From contig JAEUNN010000213.1 in assembly GCA_016791085.1 (NCBI GenBank), positions 1 through 16,406 on the forward strand: a DNA stretch of 16,406 nucleotides, read 5' to 3'. Under the pieces are notes generated by a model that saw only the letters and a list, made by a program, of their open reading frames with translations, was not told the origin of the DNA and did not search any database. Numbering within the stretch: the first letter of the stretch is position 1; each line of letters begins with the position of its first letter. Below are positions 8,612 to 14,824 of the stretch, in pieces. The stretch comes from Rhodocyclaceae bacterium. Lineage in GTDB: Bacteria > Pseudomonadota > Gammaproteobacteria > Burkholderiales > Rhodocyclaceae. The position numbers and the translations under genes were made by a program.

Positions 8612-9424
8612 ATGGCGCAAACCGACGACGCATTGGTAGTGGTGGAAGGCGTGCATTTTTCGTATGGCACGCGCGAAGTATTCAGCGGACTCGAATTGCG
8701 CATTCCGCGCGGCAAGGTATGCGCCGTGCTCGGGGTGAGCGGCTGTGGCAAAACCACGCTGTTGCGCCTGATCGGCGGCCAGTTGCGCCCGGCGCGCGGC
8801 AGCGTGAGCGTGGATGGCCAGGTGGTACATCGCCTGGCCCCCGACGCGCTGTACGAACTGCGCAAAAAAATGGGCATGATGTTTCAGGCCGGCGGCCTGT
8901 TTTCCGACCTCACCGTGTATGACAACGTCGCCTTCGCGGTGCGCGAACACACCGATCTGCCGGAACACCTGATCCACGACCTGGTGCTCATGAAACTCAA
9001 TGCCGTGGGCCTGCGCGGCGCCTACCGGTTGCGGCCGACCGAACTGTCCGGCGGCATGGCACGCCGGGTGGCGCTGGCGCGTGCCATCGCGCTGGACCCC
9101 CTGCTCATCATGTATGACGAGCCTTTTGCCGGCCTGGACCCGATTTCGCTGAACGTGGTGGCCAACCTGATACGCAAACTCAATGACGCGCTCAAGGTGT
9201 CCACCATCGTCGTCACCTACGACGTGCATGAATCGCTCAAGGTGGTGGACTACATTTACCTCATCGACGGCGGCAAGGTGATCGCGCAGGGCACGCCGCA
9301 GGACATGCAGCAAAGCAGCAACCCGTTCGTGCGCCAGTTCATCGACGCACGCCCGGATGGTCCGGTGTCCTTTCACGCAGATTGCCGCCATTACGCAGCC
9401 GATCTGGGGCTGGGTTCGGCTTGA
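8612..9424 (+). CDS. mlaF: ABC transporter ATPase, MlaF type (orphan)
   Basis: A 270-residue ATPase. Walker A GVSGCGKT is at 41-48, the Q-loop Gln92 in MMFQAGGLF, the signature LSGGMARR at 145-152 and Walker B LLIMYDEP at 164-171. The signature and the FAGLDPIS stretch are typical of MlaF/Ttg2A, the ATPase of the MlaFEDB complex that moves phospholipids between the outer and inner membrane. The C-terminal DGPVSFH tail also fits betaproteobacterial MlaF. Two things are odd. The switch (H-loop) position in VVTYDV is Tyr203 instead of the usual His. No mlaE, mlaD or mlaC follows, although these normally sit directly downstream; instead there is a structured gap and an unrelated gene. It may work with a permease encoded elsewhere or be a diverged paralogue. 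No clear Shine-Dalgarno site precedes the ATG. Confidence 0.85.
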   Translation: MAQTDDALVVVEGVHFSYGTREVFSGLELRIPRGKVCAVLGVSGCGKTTLLRLIGGQLRPARGSVSVDGQVVHRLAPDALYELRKKMGMMFQAGGLFSDLTVYDNVAFAVREHTDLPEHLIHDLVLMKLNAVGLRGAYRLRPTELSGGMARRVALARAIALDPLLIMYDEPFAGLDPISLNVVANLIRKLNDALKVSTIVVTYDVHESLKVVDYIYLIDGGKVIAQGTPQDMQQSSNPFVRQFIDARPDGPVSFHADCRHYAADLGLGSA

Positions 9425-9464
9425 GCGCCGCGCCCGGCCGCTGGAGCCGGCGTTGCGGCGGCGC
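9425..9464 (+). terminator. Candidate structured terminator directly after mlaF
   Basis: GCGCCGC (9425-9431) pairs with GCGGCGC (9458-9464), and a second stem inside pairs CCGGC (9434-9438) with GCCGG (9446-9450). The structure begins at the base after the mlaF stop codon. No T tract follows, so it would be a non-canonical terminator or simply a stable 3' end. Confidence 0.3.
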
Positions 9465-9702
9465 AACCTCTCCTGCGCAATACTTCACGTAATACTTTAA
9501 GTTCTCGCGCTATCTGCGCGAATTCACTATATTGAGACCAACCAGCGCTGTCGCAGTCAGCGCCCGGTCCGGTTCGAGCCGGCGCTAGACGCACGCGCAT
9601 CGGAACGCTCAAGTATTTCCCGCAGGTGCCGAAAATACTGCAAGCCGGACCAAGCCGCCAGCGTGCTGGACCGGGTCGGCCACGAAACAGGAGGATGCCA
9701 GC
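9465..9702 (+). promoter_or_regulatory. Leader of the 9703 gene with repeated AATACT motifs
   Basis: The hexamer AATACT occurs at 9479-9484, 9491-9496 and 9634-9639, and its complement AGTATT at 9612-9617. The first two are extended to AATACTT and lie 12 bp apart. The last two form an inverted repeat, AGTATTT-N14-AAATACT (9612-9639). A possible -10 box TATATT lies at 9528-9533, without a good -35 box. The pattern suggests binding sites for a regulator but no known operator is recognised. AGGAGG at 9689-9694 is a strong ribosome binding site for the next gene. Confidence 0.4.
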
Positions 9703-10221
9703 ATGATGCGCACTGACCCGCTCGACAATCTGTCCATCGCCCTTTCTTGCGCCGTCGGACTGGATTTGTTGCCCGTGGAAGCTGCGCGTGGCGCGCCGGA
9801 ACGCCGGCCCCGGCGCGAAGATTGCGAAGTTTATTTGTTCCCGCAGGGCTGGGCGGCCACAGTTCAGAACGGCGCGGCGGCCCTGGGCCCGGACGATACC
9901 GTAGTGGTAGTCGGTCCGCGCGCGGACGCCTGCGTGTATTTCGGCGGCATGCTGGCCTATCATCTGGAACACCCGAACCGCCGCTTTTTCCTCGACCTCG
10001 CCGCGCGCGACCTGCGCCCGGCCGCACAAGCCGGCTGTTATGAAGGCATGGACGACGATTCCATACAGTCGGCCTCCATCGCCATGGAAACCGACCTCGC
10101 CCACCTGCTCGCCGCGGTGCGCGAGGGTGACCCCGCCAGCGGCCCCTGGGTAGCCAAACTGCTGCGCGACTTCGCCTGCCGTTTCGACGCCACCCGCCAG
10201 CTGCAAGCCTGCGCCGCGTGA
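9703..10221 (+). CDS. Unrecognised 172-residue protein
   Basis: I do not recognise this family. The reading frame starts with two consecutive ATG codons at 9703 and 9706, with AGGAGG 8 nt upstream, so it is well set up for translation. No signal peptide, membrane helix or metal-binding cluster is obvious. The middle reads like an alternating strand/helix fold: a strand YLFPQGWAATV, a strand DDTVVVVG at about 64-71, then YFGGMLAYHLEHP and a helix-rich C-terminal half with several acidic residues (EGMDDDS). Base composition matches the neighbours. It stands alone: mlaF ends 278 bp before it, and decayed sequence follows. The repeated AATACT motif upstream suggests specific regulation. A cytoplasmic role is inferred only from the absence of export signals. 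Confidence 0.7.
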   Translation: MMRTDPLDNLSIALSCAVGLDLLPVEAARGAPERRPRREDCEVYLFPQGWAATVQNGAAALGPDDTVVVVGPRADACVYFGGMLAYHLEHPNRRFFLDLAARDLRPAAQAGCYEGMDDDSIQSASIAMETDLAHLLAAVREGDPASGPWVAKLLRDFACRFDATRQLQACAA

Positions 10222-10280
10222 ATTTGCGCATGCCGCGCAGGGGCGGCGCCAACTGAGCCGCCAGCGCCGGCGCGGCGTGC

Positions 10281-10376
10281 CAATTCCGGTATGGCGGTAA
10301 GTCCGAAAGCCTGTCTACACGCAAGTCCCCATTGGTCCAGCGCGAACACCACTAGTAGCGCGAGCCGCAGTGCTTG
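10281..10376 (-). pseudogene. Fragment duplicated from the gene at 11429-12190
   Basis: Read on the minus strand, this 96-bp stretch encodes ALRLALLVVFALDQWGLA followed by CRQAFGLTAIPEL. This is nearly the same as residues 72-102 of the protein at 11429-12190 (ALRLALLVAGLDQW, GLAYSQAFGLTAIPAL), with one extra codon and a handful of substitutions. The similarity stops sharply at both ends. It has no start codon or stop codon of its own and lies in a strip of decayed sequence, so it is a remnant rather than a gene. Both copies point the same way, about 1.6 kb apart. Confidence 0.75.
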
Positions 10377-10470
10377 TTGACACCAAGCGCTGCTCCGCCG
10401 CCCGCCCGGGTACGATCGAATACTTCCGCGCACTCGAATTGCGCCAATGCTTCGCCGTATCCACATGGAC

Positions 10471-10546
10471 GGTTCCCACGCTCCTGCGGCCTGTGCGCAC
10501 CGCTGGAGCGGTGCAGGACACGTTCCCACGCCGGAGCGTGGGAACG
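10471..10546 (+). repeat. REP-type hairpin doublet, copy A
   Basis: Two palindromes lie 6 nt apart. The first pairs GCACCGCT (10497-10504) with AGCGGTGC (10507-10514) around GG. The second pairs CGTTCCCACGC (10521-10531) with GCGTGGGAACG (10536-10546) around CGGA. A half-palindrome, GTTCCCACGCTCC, precedes them at 10472-10484. The GTTCCCACGC/GCGTGGGAAC element is a widespread REP-like repeat of beta- and gammaproteobacteria. REP elements are typically mobilised by RAYT transposases acting in trans, and none is encoded in this window. Confidence 0.8.
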
Positions 10547-10548
10547 AT

Positions 10549-10674
10549 CGCAAACTGGGCGGCGGTGTGGCGGCCGAGCACGCCGCTCCGGGCGATGTCG
10601 CGGTCGGAATTGCCCTGCCGCATGCGCAGCAGGGCCTGTCGGTAGTGGTGCATTTCGAGCTTTCTCCTGCCCAT
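10549..10674 (-). mobile_element. N-terminal remnant of an IS21-type transposase (IstA)
   Basis: An ATG on the minus strand at 10674 opens MGRRKLEMHHYRQALLRMR and continues with QGNSDRDIARSGVLGRHTAAQF. This resembles the N-terminal helix-turn-helix of IstA proteins from IS21-family elements, with the characteristic YRQ-L-RMRQG-SDRDIA pattern. GAGGGG precedes the ATG. Coding similarity ends where the REP palindrome of copy A begins, after about 42 residues, so the catalytic domain and the partner IstB gene are missing. No matching terminal repeats were identified. Family assignment is from memory of the motif. Confidence 0.5.
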
Positions 10675-10745
10675 CGTCCCCTCGGCAAAAAACCGCTGAG
10701 GGTAACTTGGGTGACAGGTCCGAAATGCCCGTTTCATCGTTTCAT

Positions 10746-10795
10746 CGTTCCCACGCTCCAGCGTGGGAACGCACCTCGAGGCGCTCCAGCGCCTC
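10746..10795 (-). repeat. REP-type hairpin doublet, copy B (inverted relative to A)
   Basis: CGTTCCCACGCT (10746-10757) pairs perfectly with AGCGTGGGAACG (10760-10771) around CC. Six nt later GAGGCGCT (10778-10785) pairs with AGCGCCTC (10788-10795), again around CC. Reverse-complemented, this is the same order and spacing as copy A: short palindrome, 6 nt, GTTCCCACGC palindrome. A tandem 8-mer TTTCATCG (10732-10747) borders it and overlaps its first two bases. Copies A and B thus flank the IstA fragment as inverted repeats. Confidence 0.8.
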
Positions 10796-10796
10796 C

Positions 10797-11252
10797 TTGC
10801 ATTCAAACCCGGGATTTCTTATCTGTTCGGTCCGGACAAATGGATCGCTGCGCATCGTTCCCGCCGGCGTGCCGCTGCGTGCCGCGTTGCAAAACATGCT
10901 GGCAGGGCCGACGACGGCGCAGCAAATCGTCGCGCGTGCCTGGTTGCGCAGCGGAATTCCACTGGCGGCGCACATGTATGCGTACCGCAACTTTGTCGAC
11001 ATCAGCGAAGTACGCTGGCTGCTCACGGCACGCGGCGCGCGCTTCGTGAGCGCTTGCCTGCGCGGGAACTCCGCGGCCGTGCTGGCCCGTGCGATGCCCG
11101 CGATGCGCGGCTTCGCCGAGCAATTGGCGTGTCACCTGCCCAAGCGCGCGCATCTCGTTGAACTGGCCTGCCTGCCGGACGGCGCCATCAACTTGGTCGA
11201 GATCAATCCGGCCTTGCGGCCGGACGAGTTGCGCGCGCTGCACACGGCCTGA
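10797..11252 (+). pseudogene. C-terminal fragment, possibly of an ATP-grasp protein
   Basis: An open frame of about 150 codons ending in TGA at 11250-11252 encodes a protein-like sequence, including YRNFVDISEVRWLL, FAEQLACHL and, near the end, GAINLVEINPALRPDEL. A hydrophobic strand followed by VEINP near the C-terminus is typical of the metal-binding end of ATP-grasp enzymes, and the FVDISEVRW stretch would fit the preceding strand. That assignment is tentative. No start codon with a ribosome binding site is visible at the 5' end; the frame runs open through REP sequence. In-frame ATG codons at 10896 and 10974 lack a convincing Shine-Dalgarno site. Most likely the N-terminal half was lost when the repeats or insertion element arrived. 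It could alternatively be a short gene starting at 10896. Confidence 0.4.
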
Positions 11253-11310
11253 TGCCTGCAGTACCGGCCAATTCGAAACTAGCGCCGGCATGGCCCGGCA
11301 ACCGCAAACT

Positions 11311-11342
11311 GAAAGCCCACGGGGCCGTGAAAGAAAGTGGGC
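11311..11342 (-). terminator. Candidate terminator of the minus-strand cluster
   Basis: On the minus strand GCCCAC (11342-11337) pairs with GTGGGC (11320-11315) and is followed by TTTCAGTTT. An alternative inner stem, CACGG with CCGTG around CC, overlaps it. It lies about 87 bp past the stop codon of the gene at 11429-12190, where the minus-strand transcript would be expected to end. Sequence 11253-11428 shows no other supported feature. Confidence 0.4.
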
Positions 11343-11428
11343 CGCAACGCATGGCTTGTGATGCGCGCGCTCCGTTCCCTGCGCGCCAGATTCGCCAGTC
11401 GCGCATGTGTCACCTGCACGGCGCCCCT

Positions 11429-12190
11429 TCAGTTGGCCGCGCGCCGCGCCATTTGCCACTCGTGCATGGCGCGCGCGGAGTGGGCGCGTATCGCGTCCCA
11501 GCGTTCTTTGGGCAGGGCGGCCCCCAAAGCGTCGAACAGTCCCTGCGTGGTTTCCAGTGCGAGGCCCTGGCTGGCCAGCCCATGTTCGAGGCAGGCGATC
11601 TGCACGTGCGCCAGCGCGTCGGCCACGATGCGCCAGCCGTAGTGCGGCATGTTCTGCGCCTGCGCCACCAGCGCGCCGCCCAGATGCGCGAATATGGCCA
11701 GCGCGTCGTCGCGTTGTTCCGCCGCCACCATGGCATGCCACAGCGCCAGGTGTATGCCGCGGCGCAATTCGACCTTGAAATCTATGGCCGCAGCTTCGCT
11801 GGCAGCAAGGGCCGCGTATTGGCGTTGGAAGCGCGCATCGGCGCGCGCGTCCAGTCCGTTGCGCAGGCTCCCCATCAGATCGCTCAGGGCCGGAATGGCG
11901 GTAAGCCCGAACGCCTGACTGTAGGCCAGCCCCCATTGGTCCAGCCCGGCCACCAGCAGTGCGAGCCGCAAAGCTTGCGCGTCCTCGCCCCGCCCGGCAC
12001 GCGCCCAGGTGGCGAGCAGCGGCAGCATGTCGGCAATGCCGGCCTGCGCGGCTGGCGCGTCGTCCCCGGCGCACAGCCGAAACAGGCGCGCAAACGCATC
12101 CTGCGCCATGCGCGCGGCGGTTTTCTGCAAATCCGGCGCCACCAGCGCGGCAAGTTCGTCCTGGGGCGGTGTAGCGGTCGGTTCGATCAT
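11429..12190 (-). CDS. Unrecognised alpha-helical protein, 253 residues
   Basis: I do not recognise the family. The protein is rich in Ala, Leu and amphipathic helices, with no signal peptide, membrane span or Cys/His cluster, so it is probably soluble and cytoplasmic. Notable stretches are LDQWGLAYSQAFGL (83-96), IDFKVELRRGIHLALWHAM (136-154) and PHYGWRIVADALAH (182-195); the conserved-looking Trp and Gly residues suggest a specific fold. The ATG at 12190 is the first reasonable start. The frame is open further upstream but that extension runs antisense-frame through yaeQ and is not protein-like. It follows yaeQ by 88 nt on the same strand and is the last gene before the candidate terminator. 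Codons 72-102 are duplicated at 10281-10376, which implies a past rearrangement involving this gene. Confidence 0.75.
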   Translation of the reverse strand: MIEPTATPPQDELAALVAPDLQKTAARMAQDAFARLFRLCAGDDAPAAQAGIADMLPLLATWARAGRGEDAQALRLALLVAGLDQWGLAYSQAFGLTAIPALSDLMGSLRNGLDARADARFQRQYAALAASEAAAIDFKVELRRGIHLALWHAMVAAEQRDDALAIFAHLGGALVAQAQNMPHYGWRIVADALAHVQIACLEHGLASQGLALETTQGLFDALGAALPKERWDAIRAHSARAMHEWQMARRAAN

Positions 12191-12278
12191 GGTAGGGCTC
12201 GCAGCAAAAGCGGAAGTTTGCCGCAAGCCGGGCCGGCACGCCCGTAACACCGGTATGGCATGTCGCCAAGACGCGAAT

Positions 12279-12821
12279 TCAGGCGTCGCCGCCCATGAGC
12301 CGGCGTGGTGCCAGCACCAGGTTGCGCTCTGCGTCGGACAGCCAGATCTGGCCGTCCTGCAGCGTGCATTGCAGGCGCATGTTGCGTTGCGCAAGCGCGG
12401 CCAGCGCGGCCGTGTCGCGCGTGTCGAAGGCATGCACCTCGAGCGCGGGCAGTCGCGCCAGCGCGGCACCTTCGCGCTTCCACCAGGGCGCGACCGCGCC
12501 ATAGGCATACACGCACACGCGCGCCGCGCGCGTACAGGCGCGGCGCAGCCGGCGTTCTTCGGGCAGGCCGACCTCGATCCACAATTCGACATTGCCGGCG
12601 TGGTCGCGCTGCCACAACGCGGCTTCGTCCTCATTCGACACGCCGCGCCCGAATTCCAGCCGTTCGTGCGCATGCAACGCGAACGCGGCGAGGCGCAGCA
12701 TCATGCGCTCGTCCGTTTCGGACGGGTGGCGCGCCAGCACCAGTTCGTGGCGCGCGTAATAGCCGCGGTCCAGATCGGCGATATCCAGCGCCGCCTTGAA
12801 TATGGTCGATTTGAGTGCCAT
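12279..12821 (-). CDS. yaeQ: YaeQ family protein
   Basis: A 180-residue protein, close to the 181 residues of E. coli YaeQ. It begins MALKSTIFKAALDIADLDRG and carries the family stretches LARHPSETDERMMLRL and NVELWIEVGLPEERRLRRAC. YaeQ proteins have a fold related to PD-(D/E)XK nucleases; here conserved acidic residues and the ELWIEVG strand are consistent with that fold, but activity is not established. An early proposal that YaeQ replaces RfaH in haemolysin expression is not generally accepted. The start at 12821 is fixed by the conserved N-terminus; there is no strong Shine-Dalgarno site. It lies 50 nt after sppA and 88 nt before the unknown helical gene, on the same strand, so it is probably in the same transcript. 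Confidence 0.9.
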   Translation of the reverse strand: MALKSTIFKAALDIADLDRGYYARHELVLARHPSETDERMMLRLAAFALHAHERLEFGRGVSNEDEAALWQRDHAGNVELWIEVGLPEERRLRRACTRAARVCVYAYGAVAPWWKREGAALARLPALEVHAFDTRDTAALAALAQRNMRLQCTLQDGQIWLSDAERNLVLAPRRLMGGDA

Positions 12822-12871
12822 GGTCGGCTGGCGTCCGGCCGCTCGCAAGCCCGCGGCGTGGACGCGCCCCC

Positions 12872-13822
12872 TTAGCGCAAGCGCGACTGCAGCAGGAAAT
12901 GCTCCAGCTGGTTCGCCATGTCCGCGCCCAGCTTTTTGGCGACGCGTTCGGCGAGGTTCTGTTTCTGCGTGAAGTCCACGATGTCGCCGGCTTTCACGAC
13001 GTCGCGCGCGACCGATTCCACCGAGCCGTAGGCATCCGCGAGTCCCAGTTCCAGGCTGCGCTGGCCGGTCCACATGAGCCCGGAAAACAGGTCCGGCGTT
13101 TCCTTGAGGCGCTCGCCGCGGCCCTTCCTCACCACCTGGATGAATTGCTGGTGCACGTCGTTCAGCAGCAACTGCGCGTGTTCTTTCTGATGCGCATCCT
13201 GCGGCGAGAACGGATCGAGAAAACCCTTGTTCGAGCCGGCCGTGAGCAGGCGCCGCTCGACCCCCAGTTTTTCCATGCTGCCGGTGAAACCGAAGCCGTC
13301 CATGAGCACGCCTATCGAGCCCAGGATGCTGGCCTTGTTCACGAAAATCTGATCCGCCGCGACCGCCACGTAATAGCCGCCCGAGGCGCAGATGTCCTCC
13401 ACCACCGCGTACAGCGGAATGGACGGGTAGAGCTTGCGCAGCCGGTAAATTTCATCGTTGATCATGCCCGACTGCACGGGACTGCCGCCCGGGCTGTTGA
13501 TGCGCAGCACGACCCCCTGAGTATTCTTGTCCTGGAAGGCATTCTGGAGCGAGGACATGATGCTTTCCGCGCTGGCTTCGCCGTGATCGGCGATCACCCC
13601 ACGCAGGTCCACCAGCGCCGTGTGCTTGGACACCACGTCGTGTTCGAGGCTGAAATCGAATCCGGCCAGCTTGAGCAGCACCACGGTCAGGTATACCAAC
13701 CCCAGCAGCTTGAAAAATATGCCCCAACGGCGGCGCCGGCGCTGCTCGACGATGGAGTCGGACGCAAGCTTTTCCAATAGCCGGCGTTCCCAGCCGGGTT
13801 CCTGATTGCTAGGTTCTGTCAT
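12872..13822 (-). CDS. sppA: Membrane-anchored signal peptide peptidase SppA (S49 serine peptidase)
   Basis: A 316-residue short-form SppA. A basic segment (RRRRRW, 28-33) is followed by one membrane helix at about 34-54, which would anchor the catalytic domain on the outer face of the inner membrane. The S49 domain shows INSPGGS at 108-114, the nucleophile Ser147 in ICASGGYY, and the general base Lys199 in TAGSNKGFLDPF. This Ser/Lys dyad is the one known for bacterial SppA, which degrades signal peptides left in the membrane after secretion. The protein is about half the length of the tandem-domain E. coli enzyme, as usual for this class. The start codon overlaps the end of the Rieske gene by 14 bp, so translation is probably coupled. 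Confidence 0.92.
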   Translation of the reverse strand: MTEPSNQEPGWERRLLEKLASDSIVEQRRRRRWGIFFKLLGLVYLTVVLLKLAGFDFSLEHDVVSKHTALVDLRGVIADHGEASAESIMSSLQNAFQDKNTQGVVLRINSPGGSPVQSGMINDEIYRLRKLYPSIPLYAVVEDICASGGYYVAVAADQIFVNKASILGSIGVLMDGFGFTGSMEKLGVERRLLTAGSNKGFLDPFSPQDAHQKEHAQLLLNDVHQQFIQVVRKGRGERLKETPDLFSGLMWTGQRSLELGLADAYGSVESVARDVVKAGDIVDFTQKQNLAERVAKKLGADMANQLEHFLLQSRLR

Positions 13823-14183
13823 GCTCTGCTCGGGGTGTTTGCTCTATGAGGTATATGCCGCCATCGCGTTCTTCGACCTGCACCGGCAGCAATCCGCGCC
13901 CGTTGCAGGGACCGCCCAGGCAGCGGCCGCTGGCGGGGTCGTAGATCGCGCCGTGCGTGGCGCAGATCAAGTATAAGCCGGAATCGTCAAAAAACTGGCC
14001 CGGCATCCAGTCAAGTTCTATCGGCACGTGCGCGCACTCATTGAGGTAGGCGCGCGCCACCCCGCAGTAACGAACCACGAAGGCCTGCATGGCGCGGCCG
14101 TAGCGTTGAAGCTCGAAGCGCACGCCCGCGCCGCCTTCGGCCAGTTCGCCGGAAGTGCAGATCAGGCGTGCGTCGCCAGCCAT
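13809..14183 (-). CDS. Small Rieske [2Fe-2S] protein
   Basis: A 124-residue single-domain Rieske protein. The cluster ligands are Cys50 and His52 (CAH) and Cys74 and His77 (CATH), the C-x-H and C-x2-H pattern. GAIYDPASGRC follows, as in Rieske ferredoxins and the ferredoxin subunit of nitrite reductases and dioxygenases. There is no signal peptide or membrane helix, so it should be a soluble cytoplasmic electron carrier; its partner is not encoded nearby. The start at 14183 is the only ATG before the conserved core and overlaps the end of the HAD gene by 22 bp. Its own end overlaps sppA by 14 bp. Position between an HAD phosphatase and sppA is familiar from betaproteobacteria, but the reason for the linkage is unknown. 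Confidence 0.9.
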   Translation of the reverse strand: MAGDARLICTSGELAEGGAGVRFELQRYGRAMQAFVVRYCGVARAYLNECAHVPIELDWMPGQFFDDSGLYLICATHGAIYDPASGRCLGGPCNGRGLLPVQVEERDGGIYLIEQTPRAEHDRT

Positions 14184-14824
14184 GTCGCAAGCGCCGGTAC
14201 GGAATCGAGCAGCGCCCGGCTGGGCACGCTTTGCAGCGCCGCCAGGTCGTGCGCGCCGTAGGTCACGCCTATCGCGTCGGTGCCGGCGTTGGCGGCCATT
14301 TCGAGGTCGAAGGTGGTGTCGCCTACCATGAGCGTGCGCGCCGGCGCCACGCCGAAACCATCCATAAGTTCCAGCAGCATGGCCGGATGCGGCTTGGGAT
14401 GGCAATCGTCGGCCGTGCGCGTGGCGTGGAACAGCGCGCCCAGCGCATGGCCGGTAAGCGAGCGGTCCAGGCCGCGGCGGCTTTTTCCGGTCGCCACGCC
14501 GAGCAGATAGCCCTCGCCATTCAAGCGCTGCAACAATTCGACCACACCGTCGAACATTGCGATTTCCTGGTCGCCGCTCAGGTAATGCAGGCGATAGCGC
14601 TGCGCAACTTCGTCCAGTTTGGCGCGCGTGGCGCCCGGCGCAAGCCGCGCCAGCCCCTCGTACAGCCCCAGCCCTATCACGGCGCGCGCTTCCTGCAGCG
14701 GCGGCACCGCCAGGCCGGCGTCGGCATAGGCGGCCTGCAGTGCGGCGGCGATGGTGGCGGCCGAATCCATGAGCGTGCCGTCCCAGTCGAATACGATAAG
14801 TTCGTAATGTTTGGCGCGGCTCAT
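14162..14824 (-). CDS. HAD-IA family phosphatase, phosphoglycolate phosphatase-like
   Basis: A 220-residue haloacid dehalogenase superfamily hydrolase. Motif I DWDGTLMD supplies the nucleophile Asp13 and acid/base Asp15, motif II is Thr112 in GVATGKS, motif III Lys144 in HPKPHP, and motif IV MVGDTTFD contains Asp169 and Asp173. A helical cap of about residues 20-85 is of the Gph/PpaX type. Members act on phosphoglycolate, pyrophosphate or sugar phosphates; the substrate is not deducible here. The ATG at 14824 overlaps the rluC stop codon (ATGA), and the 3' end overlaps the Rieske gene. The tight packing points to coupled translation within the rluC cluster. Confidence 0.9.
   Translation of the reverse strand: MSRAKHYELIVFDWDGTLMDSAATIAAALQAAYADAGLAVPPLQEARAVIGLGLYEGLARLAPGATRAKLDEVAQRYRLHYLSGDQEIAMFDGVVELLQRLNGEGYLLGVATGKSRRGLDRSLTGHALGALFHATRTADDCHPKPHPAMLLELMDGFGVAPARTLMVGDTTFDLEMAANAGTDAIGVTYGAHDLAALQSVPSRALLDSVPALATWLATHA

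Noticed and set aside
10471..10795. Repeated palindromes as a possible CRISPR array
   Set aside because: The units are hairpin doublets in opposite orientations with a transposase fragment between, with no regular spacers.
10374..10796. Plus-strand frame containing SHAGAWER-type peptides
   Set aside because: These peptides are translations of the REP palindromes, a well-known annotation artefact, not protein.
12191..12673. N-terminal extension of the unknown helical protein through yaeQ
   Set aside because: The extension is an out-of-frame reading of yaeQ with Arg/Cys/Ser-rich composition; yaeQ itself is well supported.
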